In this document: piece by piece, positions 1-5,392 of the stretch
Numbering within the stretch: position 1 is the first letter of the stretch
Layout of the letters: each line of letters opens with the position of its first letter
Notes under the pieces: generated by a model
Database searches by the model: none
Told to the model about the DNA's origin: nothing
The model's input: the letters and a program-made list of their open reading frames with translations, nothing else
Made by a program: the position numbers and the translations under genes
Assembly: GCA_001775355.1 (NCBI GenBank)
Contig: MEWM01000029.1
Location: 11,566 to 20,313, forward strand
Direction: 5' to 3'
Length of the DNA stretch: 8,748 bases
DNA from: a candidate division Zixibacteria bacterium RBG_16_43_9
GTDB taxonomy: Bacteria > Zixibacteria > MSB-5A5 > RBG-16-43-9

Positions 1-1
1 C

Positions 2-1810
2 TATTACTGGAAAGTCAAGGCTAAGGATAAATGGGGAAAGATAACCTGGAGTAACAATACCTGGAATTTCCGTGTATACGTTCCACAACTGCCGAATACC
101 TTTAGCCTGGTCTATCCACCTAATCTTGATACCATCTATCAGTATTCAGATACTTTGAGATGGCGTTCAACCACAGATCCTGACCCGGGTGACTCTGTGG
201 TCTATGACCTTTATTATGATACCCTTTCAGGATTCCCGAGCCCGACTATCATATCAAACTTATCTGATACCTTTTACTATTTCACCGGAACAGATGATAA
301 AACCTACTACTGGAAAGTCCTGGCAAAAGATATCAATACCGCTGGCAGGTGGAGCACCCAGACTACCTGGCGGTTTTATATTTATGTGCCACAGGCACCC
401 AATTCTTTCGCTCTGGTATCCCCGGAAGATGCGGATACCGTTATTCTGCATCCTAAATTAGTCTGGCGAAAGGCTACCGATCCTGACCCTTCTGACCAGT
501 TATCTTACAAGGTCTTCTGGTCCCTTGATTCTCTGGTTTATACTGATTCATCATCCGCGATCACGGATTCTTTCTATACCCTGCCAGGATTGTTGAATGA
601 CACGATTTATTACTGGAAAGTGAGGGTGAAAGACAAATTCAACTTGATAACCTGGGCCACTGAAGCATACCGGAGCTTCAGGACATTGAATGTTGCTCCT
701 GCTGCTTTTACTCTTGTTTCCCCTGACAGTGGCTCTACTGTCTCCACCTTAACTCCCACACTCAGATGGCATAAGGCAACAGACCCTGACCCTCAGGATA
801 CCATTAGATACACTCTTTATTATGATCGGGAAAGTAGCTTCACCTTCCCGTATGATTCTATTTTTGGAATAGCAGATACCTTTCGAGTTACGTCCACTCT
901 AAGCGACGATACCGTTTATTACTGGAAGGTTAAAGCGGTAGATAAATGGGGAAAGGTAACCTGGAGCAGCAACACCTGGAATTTTCGCGTTTATTATCCT
1001 CAACAGCCGAATGTCTTCACCCTGGTTTCACCGCTCAACAACTCTACTTCGGCTGATTCCAGCATAACTTTTGTCTGGCGTTCTACCACGGATCCAGATC
1101 CCGGTGATTCCATCCTTTATGACCTGTGGTATGCTGACAATCCAAGCTTTACCAGTCCTATTGTGATTTTAAATCTGAAGGATACCTCCAGAACGGTTAC
1201 CTTGAGAGATGATAAATCTTATTACTGGAAAGTCCTGGCAAAAGATATAAACACCTCAGGCAGATGGTCAACTGACGTCTTCAGGGTAAATACTTACGTG
1301 CCCCAGGTTCCAAGGGCTTTCAGCCTGCGTAAGCCGACCGATGGAGATACTCTTTCAAGTTTGAGCGCTGACCTTTTCTGGCAGAAAACGACTGACCCGG
1401 ATCCAGGGGATGTCATTAAATATGACCTGTATTATGACACCTCTCAAACATTCAGCGCACCGGTAATAGTACCGAATCTCAACGACACGGCTTATTCCAC
1501 ACCCCAGCTTGAACCTGGCACCTTCTACTGGTGGAAGGTCAAGGCAAAGGACAACAATACCGCAGGAACCTGGTCAACCCAGACATTCAAATTCTTCGTG
1601 CCATCCTGTGTGCCGGGTAACATTAATGGTGATTCCCAGGTCAATGTCACAGACGTAATCCACTTGATTAACTTCCTGTTCAAAGGTGGACCTCCTCCGC
1701 AACCCATTTCAGCTTGCGGGGATGTTCAGTGTGATGGAAAGATCAATGTTGGAGATGCCATTTATATGATCAATTATCTTTTCAAAGGTGGTCCTGACCC
1801 GGGTTGTTAA
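2..1810 (+). CDS. Secreted fibronectin-III-like repeat protein with C-terminal dockerin (5' end missing)
   Basis: The reading frame is open from the left edge to TAA at 1808-1810, so the N-terminus, including any signal peptide, lies outside; 602 residues are visible. They comprise the tail of one repeat (2-91), five full repeats of 99-103 residues starting at 92, 398, 698, 1007 and 1310, and a 67-residue dockerin type I-like module (1607-1807). Each full repeat opens with P-x-x-F-x-L, has an acidic TDPDPxD motif near residue 30 and, except the last, a YYWKV motif near residue 70 (YWWKV in the last), like the strand F region of Fn3 domains. The dockerin has two EF-hand-like loops separated by NFLFKGGP and ends NYLFKGGPDPGC. 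Likely an extracellular adhesin or surface scaffold protein (inference); no catalytic domain is visible. The TTG at 155 is internal, not a start. A strong terminator follows 20 bp after the stop. Confidence 0.9.
   Translation, partial: YYWKVKAKDKWGKITWSNNTWNFRVYVPQLPNTFSLVYPPNLDTIYQYSDTLRWRSTTDPDPGDSVVYDLYYDTLSGFPSPTIISNLSDTFYYFTGTDDKTYYWKVLAKDINTAGRWSTQTTWRFYIYVPQAPNSFALVSPEDADTVILHPKLVWRKATDPDPSDQLSYKVFWSLDSLVYTDSSSAITDSFYTLPGLLNDTIYYWKVRVKDKFNLITWATEAYRSFRTLNVAPAAFTLVSPDSGSTVSTLTPTLRWHKATDPDPQDTIRYTLYYDRESSFTFPYDSIFGIADTFRVTSTLSDDTVYYWKVKAVDKWGKVTWSSNTWNFRVYYPQQPNVFTLVSPLNNSTSADSSITFVWRSTTDPDPGDSILYDLWYADNPSFTSPIVILNLKDTSRTVTLRDDKSYYWKVLAKDINTSGRWSTDVFRVNTYVPQVPRAFSLRKPTDGDTLSSLSADLFWQKTTDPDPGDVIKYDLYYDTSQTFSAPVIVPNLNDTAYSTPQLEPGTFYWWKVKAKDNNTAGTWSTQTFKFFVPSCVPGNINGDSQVNVTDVIHLINFLFKGGPPPQPISACGDVQCDGKINVGDAIYMINYLFKGGPDPGC
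92..1606 (+). repeat. Five tandem ~300-bp Fn3-like coding repeats
   Basis: Units begin at 92, 398, 698, 1007 and 1310 and measure 306, 300, 309, 303 and 297 bp, with a sixth partial unit at the left edge. Indels fall in multiples of three, so the frame is kept. The partial unit plus unit 1 resemble unit 3 plus unit 4 more than they resemble their immediate neighbours, which suggests an older block duplication at a 915-bp offset. Confidence 0.85.
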
Positions 1811-1830
1811 ATAAATAGAAAGGGCTCTAT

Positions 1831-1868
1831 AAGCCCCGCTCTTTTAAAAAGAGCGGGGCTTGTTTTTT
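1831..1868 (+). terminator. Intrinsic terminator of the Fn3/dockerin gene
   Basis: An 11-bp GC-rich stem, AAGCCCCGCTC (1831-1841) with GAGCGGGGCTT (1851-1861), closes a T4A5 loop whose A/T residues can extend the pairing. It is followed by TGTTTTTT. This is a textbook rho-independent terminator 20 bp past the stop codon and isolates the gene from tldD. Confidence 0.93.
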
Positions 1869-1876
1869 AAGGATGT

Positions 1877-1919
1877 CCTTTCGGTGGAACAGACGTCCCG
1901 TCTGTTCCAAGTTGAAAGG
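1877..1919. repeat. Intergenic palindrome, 11-bp perfect stem
   Basis: TGGAACAGACG (1885-1895) pairs perfectly with CGTCTGTTCCA (1899-1909) around a TCC loop. Outside it CCTTTC (1877-1882) can pair with GAAAGG (1914-1919) across a small internal loop. There is no T-run, so it is not a canonical terminator, and it lies just past one (1831-1868). It has the same build as the palindromes at 5125-5154 and 5252-5281 (an 8-12 bp word, a 2-3 nt pyrimidine centre, the inverse word). Confidence 0.75.
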
Positions 1920-1939
1920 GCGAGGAAGCCTGCCTCTAC

Positions 1940-1979
1940 CTTCACCTGAACCCCTGAATCCTTGAATCCTCGAACCCTT
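1940..1979. repeat. 8-nt tandem repeat, consensus GAAYCCYY
   Basis: Four contiguous octamers GAACCCCT, GAATCCTT, GAATCCTC, GAACCCTT occupy 1948-1979, preceded by a degenerate unit CTTCACCT (1940-1947). The period is exactly 8 nt, so it is not a coding repeat. It ends 12 bp upstream of the -35 box of the putative tldD promoter. Confidence 0.75.
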
Positions 1980-1991
1980 TTTTCTTTGCTC

Positions 1992-2019
1992 TTGACACCA
2001 GAGGGAAATTGGTTAAATT
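1992..2019 (+). promoter_or_regulatory. Putative sigma-70-type promoter of tldD
   Basis: A consensus TTGACA (1992-1997) is followed after 16 bp by TAAATT (2014-2019), a 4/6 match to TATAAT. Initiation would fall near 2026, leaving a leader of about 30 nt that contains the Shine-Dalgarno site. Placement between the upstream terminator and tldD supports the call; the -10 box is imperfect. Confidence 0.6.
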
Positions 2020-2041
2020 GCAGTCTGAACTTTTTTTCCTT

Positions 2042-2047
2042 GAGGAG
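2042..2047 (+). promoter_or_regulatory. Shine-Dalgarno site fixing the tldD start
   Basis: GAGGAG lies 7 nt before ATG at 2055. A longer in-frame reading from ATG 1962 would begin inside the 8-nt tandem repeat, upstream of the promoter, and has no Shine-Dalgarno site. The 2055 start also puts the twin-arginine motif at residues 10-16, where it belongs. Confidence 0.85.
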
Positions 2048-2054
2048 ACCTTGT

Positions 2055-3614
2055 ATGCTGGAAAAAAATCGAAACCAGGTGAGCCGCAGAAGTTTTTTAA
2101 AAGGAGGAGTAGCCTTGCTAACCGCGCCTTTATGGTCCTCAGGATCCGTATTAGGACTTAATAGCGCATTCGGATTCACGGAGGAGACCAAAGATATGCT
2201 GGAACAAGCCCTATCAGATGAGGAATTAAAGAAGTTGCTTGAAACAGCTTTATCCAGAGGGGGTGACTTTGCAGAGATCTACTTGCAGCATCTTATCCGC
2301 ACCGAGATCCAATTGGATGAGGATAAGATCAAATCGTTCAACTACGGCATAATCCAGGGCGGGGGTATCCGGGTGATCTCCGGGGATAAAACCGGATATG
2401 CGTTCTCTGACGATCTAAGCTTTCCTATGTTGAAAGAGGCAGCCGATGTTGCATCCTTCATAGCCAGTTCAGGCAGTATTCAGAAACCTGCCAACCTTTC
2501 GGTTCAGAAAATCAAGCCATATTTTGTGCTCAATTCGCCTGTGGCTTTAGCTTCTGAATCAAAAAAGATAGACCTTTTGAAAAGGGCAAACCAGGCTGCC
2601 AGAGATTACGATAAGAGAATAGCGCAGGTCAGAGTCGACTATATGGATGAAGCCAAGAAAATTATGATAGTCAACTCTGAAGGACTGAAAACCAAAGACG
2701 AACAATATATCACCCGATTAGCCGCCTACCCTCTGGCAGTGGAAGGGAGCAAGAGGTTTGAAGGTTACGCTACCTTAGGAGGACGGGTCGACTTCGATTA
2801 TTATGAGAAAAATCCTCCTGAGACCGCAGGTAAAAAAGGAGCCAGGCAGGCAACCGTGATGCTTGGGGCAGAGGATGCTCCGGCTGGTTTGAATCCAGTG
2901 GTAGTTGCTGCAGGCTGGGGAGGGGTCTTGATTCACGAGGCATTCGGTCATTCTCTGGAAGGGGATGTCATCCGAAAGAAAACCTCTCTAATGGCAGATA
3001 AGCTCGGAACAAAAGTCGCCTCTGAGGTGGTCAATGTGGCGGATGATGCGACTATTCCTTATGGACGCGGCTCTTTCAACATAGATGATGAAGGAACTCC
3101 TGGCCAGAGAAAGGTTCTGGTGAAGGACGGGATACTACAGGAGTATATGTATGACCTTCTGAATGCCCAGCTGATGAAAACCAAATCAACCGGAAACGGA
3201 AGAAGAACTTCTTACCGGGAATATCCCATACCCCGGATGACAAATATTTTCATTGACCAGGGTAAGACCGACCCTCAGGATATCATTAAATCAGTTAAAG
3301 AAGGAGTTTATGCCAAGGAAATGGGAGGCGGCTCAGTTGATACCACTTCTGGAAACTTCAACTTCCTGATAAGGGAAGCTTACCTGATTGAGGATGGAAA
3401 GATAACCAGACCAATAAAAGGTGCGGTTTTAATAGGAAACGGACCAGAGGCGATTCAGAAAATTGAGATGGTGGGAAACGACCTGTATGTCTGCCAGACC
3501 ACTGGCACCTGTGGAAAAGACGGACAGTGGGTCTATGCCGGGGTAGGCCAGCCAACCATCAAGTTCTCGGAAATAACCATAGGAGGAACCGCATTTAAGC
3601 CAACTGTGATTTAA
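2055..3614 (+). CDS. tldD: TldD-family metalloprotease subunit with Tat signal peptide
   Basis: A 519-residue TldD subunit of the TldD/TldE heterodimeric zinc protease, which in E. coli cleaves unstructured peptides, matures microcin B17 and degrades CcdA. The metal-binding HExxxH motif is present as HEAFGH at residues 294-299, followed by SLEGD. The late cysteine of the family is in TGTCGKDGQ (C486). The canonical stretches IDDEGTPGQ, TGNGRR and GVGQPT are also present, so the enzyme looks intact. Unlike cytoplasmic E. coli TldD (~480 residues), it starts with about 40 extra residues: NRNQV, the twin-arginine motif SRRSFLK (10-16), a moderately hydrophobic stretch (17-35) and a possible cleavage site near SAFG (37-40). 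This predicts Tat export of a folded, metal-loaded protein. The partner tldE follows 136 bp downstream without a signal peptide. Family assignment is near certain; export is an inference from the motif. Confidence 0.95.
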   Translation: MLEKNRNQVSRRSFLKGGVALLTAPLWSSGSVLGLNSAFGFTEETKDMLEQALSDEELKKLLETALSRGGDFAEIYLQHLIRTEIQLDEDKIKSFNYGIIQGGGIRVISGDKTGYAFSDDLSFPMLKEAADVASFIASSGSIQKPANLSVQKIKPYFVLNSPVALASESKKIDLLKRANQAARDYDKRIAQVRVDYMDEAKKIMIVNSEGLKTKDEQYITRLAAYPLAVEGSKRFEGYATLGGRVDFDYYEKNPPETAGKKGARQATVMLGAEDAPAGLNPVVVAAGWGGVLIHEAFGHSLEGDVIRKKTSLMADKLGTKVASEVVNVADDATIPYGRGSFNIDDEGTPGQRKVLVKDGILQEYMYDLLNAQLMKTKSTGNGRRTSYREYPIPRMTNIFIDQGKTDPQDIIKSVKEGVYAKEMGGGSVDTTSGNFNFLIREAYLIEDGKITRPIKGAVLIGNGPEAIQKIEMVGNDLYVCQTTGTCGKDGQWVYAGVGQPTIKFSEITIGGTAFKPTVI

Positions 3615-3625
3615 GCGAAGAATTT

Positions 3626-3666
3626 GAGAGTAACCAGCCTCAGCTGACTCTTGGTCTGGTACTCTC
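3626..3666. repeat. Hairpin just after the tldD stop
   Basis: GAGAGTAACCAG (3626-3637) pairs with CTGGTACTCTC (3656-3666) with one bulged base, around an 18-nt loop containing CAGCTG. It begins 12 bp after the tldD stop. There is no T-run, so it is not an obvious terminator; it may be a 3'-end stabilising structure in a tldD-tldE transcript or an interspersed repeat. Confidence 0.6.
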
Positions 3667-3688
3667 CCTCTCCTTCCTAAAGAGAGGG
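3666..3688. repeat. Palindrome CCCTCTC...GAGAGGG
   Basis: CCCTCTCCTT (3666-3675) and AAAGAGAGGG (3679-3688) form a 10-bp stem with one mismatch and loop CCT. It is followed by TCGGGGTGAGG. The whole string resembles an interspersed sequence that I recall from intergenic regions of many unrelated bacteria, as pattern recognition rather than a search result. Confidence 0.55.
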
Positions 3689-3703
3689 TCGGGGTGAGGT
3701 TAC

Positions 3704-3720
3704 TCCACTGAAGTGGCTAC
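3704..3720 (-). repeat. Small GTAG-footed hairpin
   Basis: CCACT (3705-3709) and AGTGG (3712-3716) form a short stem directly abutted by CTAC (3717-3720), which reads GTAG on the minus strand. The foot-plus-hairpin layout matches the larger elements near 5161, 5204, 8671 and 8702, but the 5-bp stem is weak evidence by itself. Confidence 0.4.
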
Positions 3721-3739
3721 GAACCGCTTGGAAGCAGGA

Positions 3740-3745
3740 AAGGAG
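3740..3745 (+). promoter_or_regulatory. Shine-Dalgarno site of tldE
   Basis: AAGGAG lies 5 nt before ATG 3751 and fixes this start. No convincing promoter was seen in the 136-bp tldD-tldE gap, so co-transcription with tldD is likely. Confidence 0.85.
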
Positions 3746-3750
3746 AAAAA

Positions 3751-5094
3751 ATGGAATATAAAGAGATACTCGCAGATATAATCAAAAAGTCACTCAAAGC
3801 CGGGGCTGAGCAGGCAGAAGCTTATTTAGAGGAAAACAAGGAGCTTTTGATCCGGGTTAGAAAAGGTGAAATCGAGATTTTGAAAGAAGCTCAAGCCAGA
3901 GGGTTAGGAATCAGGCTTTTTGCAAAGAAAAAATTAGGGTTTACCTATACTTCGGATTTCAGCCTGAACGCATTAGATGAGTTAGTCAAAAAGACCGTTT
4001 TTTTAGCTAAGAATACAAGTGCGGACGATTTCAACGGTCTGCCTGAGAAGATTGAGTCCTCTCCTGAAACTACGGATTTAAGAATCTATGACAGCCAGTT
4101 GAAGAATTTCCCCACGCAGATGAAGATAGACTTGGCAAAAAGAGCGGAAGATGCGGCCTTCGCTGCGGATAAGAGAATTAACAACTCAGATGGAGCAGAA
4201 TATCGGGACGAGGAGGCACGTATCTATCTGGCAAACTCTGCTGGTGCGGACTTGAACTTTCAAAGGACTTATATAAGTCTTTCCTGTTCGCCGGTAGCGG
4301 AAAAAAATGGAGAGAAAAGGTCTAACTACTTCTGGGACGCCAAATCCCTGTTAGAAGAGCTGGAGCCCCCGGAGAAAATAGGCAGAACTGCCACAGAAAG
4401 AACCGTTAGGATGCTCGGCTCAAAGAAGATCGACACCCAGAAGGTGCCGATTATATTTGACCCGTTTACTTCCTCCGGATTCCTGGCCGGACTTTCCTAT
4501 GGAGTGAACGGAGACTTGGCTTCGAAGAACTCGACTTTTTTGGCGGGAAGGCTTGATCAAAAAATCGGCTCCGAGCTTTTAAATGTCTGGGACGATGGCT
4601 CCCTGCCCAAGGGTTTAGGCTCACGCCCTTTTGACGGAGAAGGAACCCTCACCCAGAGGAAAAAGGTATTTGATAATGGAGTTTTGAAAACCTTTTTGCA
4701 TAACAGCTATTCAGCCAGGAAAATGAAAACCATCTCAACCGGAAATGCCTCGCGCGGTTATGATTCGATCCCCAGAATTTCAGCTTTGAATTTCTATCTG
4801 GAAAACGGACAAACTGACCCTGAGGAGATAATCCGCAGCGTTAAAAAAGGTTTTTACGTGACTGATTTAGCCGGTTTCGGGATGAACATTGTCAGCGGGG
4901 ATTATTCGCAGATGGCAGAAGGATTGTGGATAGAAGACGGTGTGCCCACCTTCCCGGTTTCCCAGGTCACCATCGCCGGAACGATTCTGGAGATGTTAAA
5001 CGGAATAGAGATGGTGGGTAACGACCTGACTTTCAGAGGCAGTATCTCCGCCCCTACTTTGAAGTTCTCCGAGATGGTCGTCAGCGGAAAATAA
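3751..5094 (+). CDS. tldE: TldE/PmbA-family subunit of the TldD/TldE protease
   Basis: The 447-residue product matches the usual TldE (PmbA) length of about 450. TldE is the non-catalytic partner that pairs with TldD to form the closed proteolytic chamber. The N-terminal domain contains the family-typical glycine-rich strand ARGLGIRLF. In the C-terminal domain the TldD HExxxH helix is replaced by SSGFLAGLSYGVNGD, with no metal ligands, as expected for TldE. The stretches FDGEGTLTQRK, STGNASRG and IEMVGNDL align with the equivalent regions of TldD next door. There is no signal peptide or twin-arginine motif: the protein begins MEYKEILADIIKKSLKAG, an ordinary cytoplasmic amphipathic helix. It lies 136 bp after tldD in the same orientation and should be its operon partner. 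The gene looks intact. The odd point is the mismatch in predicted location with the Tat-type TldD. Confidence 0.95.
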   Translation: MEYKEILADIIKKSLKAGAEQAEAYLEENKELLIRVRKGEIEILKEAQARGLGIRLFAKKKLGFTYTSDFSLNALDELVKKTVFLAKNTSADDFNGLPEKIESSPETTDLRIYDSQLKNFPTQMKIDLAKRAEDAAFAADKRINNSDGAEYRDEEARIYLANSAGADLNFQRTYISLSCSPVAEKNGEKRSNYFWDAKSLLEELEPPEKIGRTATERTVRMLGSKKIDTQKVPIIFDPFTSSGFLAGLSYGVNGDLASKNSTFLAGRLDQKIGSELLNVWDDGSLPKGLGSRPFDGEGTLTQRKKVFDNGVLKTFLHNSYSARKMKTISTGNASRGYDSIPRISALNFYLENGQTDPEEIIRSVKKGFYVTDLAGFGMNIVSGDYSQMAEGLWIEDGVPTFPVSQVTIAGTILEMLNGIEMVGNDLTFRGSISAPTLKFSEMVVSGK

Positions 5095-5102
5095 TCGGTA
5101 TG

Positions 5103-5125
5103 GAGTGCATCCAAATGGATGCCTC
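5103..5125. repeat. Hairpin 1 of the convergent junction
   Basis: GCATCCA (5107-5113) and TGGATGC (5116-5122) form a perfect 7-bp stem with a 2-nt centre; flanking GAG/CTC can extend it across one bulge. It starts 8 bp after the tldE stop and lacks a T-run. Confidence 0.6.
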
Positions 5126-5154
5126 GCTCTCCGTTGGTCTCCAGACCAACGGAG
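5125..5154. repeat. Hairpin 2, 12-bp perfect palindrome, copy A
   Basis: CTCCGTTGGTCT (5129-5140) pairs perfectly with AGACCAACGGAG (5143-5154) around CC. The 30-bp block is repeated in direct orientation at 5252-5281 with only two differences, which fall on the two sides of one base pair (C-G here, T-A there). Confidence 0.85.
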
Positions 5155-5160
5155 GATTTT

Positions 5161-5184
5161 GTAGAGACAGCCCTCGTGGCTGTC
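5161..5184 (+). repeat. GTAG-footed hairpin (REP-like), GTAGAGAC type
   Basis: GTAG (5161-5164) precedes a perfect 7-bp stem, GACAGCC (5166-5172) with GGCTGTC (5178-5184), loop CTCGT. Its foot sequence GTAGAGAC is shared with the palindrome at 8671-8696, read on the opposite strand. Confidence 0.65.
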
Positions 5185-5203
5185 CGATGCCGTGACAGGA
5201 GCT

Positions 5204-5238
5204 GTAGGGGCACTGTCCCGCCAGAGGCGGGATGCCCC
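5204..5238 (+). repeat. GTAG-footed hairpin (REP-like), GTAGGGGC type
   Basis: GTAG (5204-5207) leads into a long stem: GGGGCA (5207-5212) with TGCCCC (5233-5238), then a 3-nt CTG bulge, then TCCCGCC (5216-5222) with GGCGGGA (5226-5232), loop AGA. The foot GTAGGGGC recurs exactly at 8702-8709 although the interior of the stem is different. The 13-bp interrupted stem is among the strongest in the window. Confidence 0.75.
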
Positions 5239-5251
5239 TCCCCATGTTTTA

Positions 5252-5281
5252 CGCTCTCTGTTGGTCTCCAGACCAACAGAG
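5252..5281. repeat. Hairpin 5, 12-bp perfect palindrome, copy B
   Basis: CTCTGTTGGTCT (5256-5267) pairs perfectly with AGACCAACAGAG (5270-5281) around CC. It is the second copy of the block at 5125-5154; the upstream CGCTCTC is also shared. Confidence 0.85.
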
Positions 5282-5333
5282 TAAGTTTATTTGTGCTTAC
5301 CATCCCGTTAAATGACTGAGTTGATCTTTAGTC

Positions 5334-5357
5334 CCGTCGGGTCAGGGGACCCGACGG
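5334..5357. repeat. Hairpin 6, 10-bp perfect stem at the convergent junction
   Basis: CCGTCGGGTC (5334-5343) pairs with GACCCGACGG (5348-5357), loop AGGG. It sits 36-59 bp past the stop of the minus-strand propeller gene and could act as a bidirectional transcript end or RNA-stabilising structure. There is no T-run on either strand, so a classical intrinsic terminator is not supported. The rest of 5095-5392 holds no gene. Confidence 0.7.
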
Positions 5358-5392
5358 TCACATTCAATCTTGACTTTATTATAAAAATCCTC

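Noticed and set aside
1607..1807. Cellulosome component based on the dockerin
   Set aside because: No glycoside hydrolase, scaffoldin or cohesin is in the window, and the module has atypical cysteines; only a dockerin-like fold is supported.
1962..2054. Upstream ATG extension of tldD by 31 residues
   Set aside because: It begins in the tandem repeat before the likely promoter; ATG 2055 has a strong Shine-Dalgarno site and gives proper Tat geometry.
1844..2191. 115-codon minus-strand open frame over the terminator, repeat and tldD start
   Set aside because: It runs through a terminator, a palindrome, an octamer repeat and the antisense of the Tat signal; no recognisable domain or ribosome site.
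2055..5094. RiPP biosynthetic cluster around tldD-tldE
   Set aside because: No short precursor-like gene, cyclodehydratase, radical-SAM enzyme or transporter is visible next to the pair.
4902..5303. 133-codon minus-strand open frame
   Set aside because: It is antisense to the end of tldE and to the hairpin island; the apparent coding is palindrome sequence.
5119..5319. 66-codon plus-strand frame in the convergent junction
   Set aside because: It lies entirely in the palindromic repeats, which read as repeated SVGLQTN/SRPTED-like peptides; no ribosome site.
5095..5392. CRISPR array or riboswitch in the hairpin-rich junction
   Set aside because: Only two copies of the 30-bp block, with no regular spacers, and no known riboswitch motif; the location is downstream of both genes.
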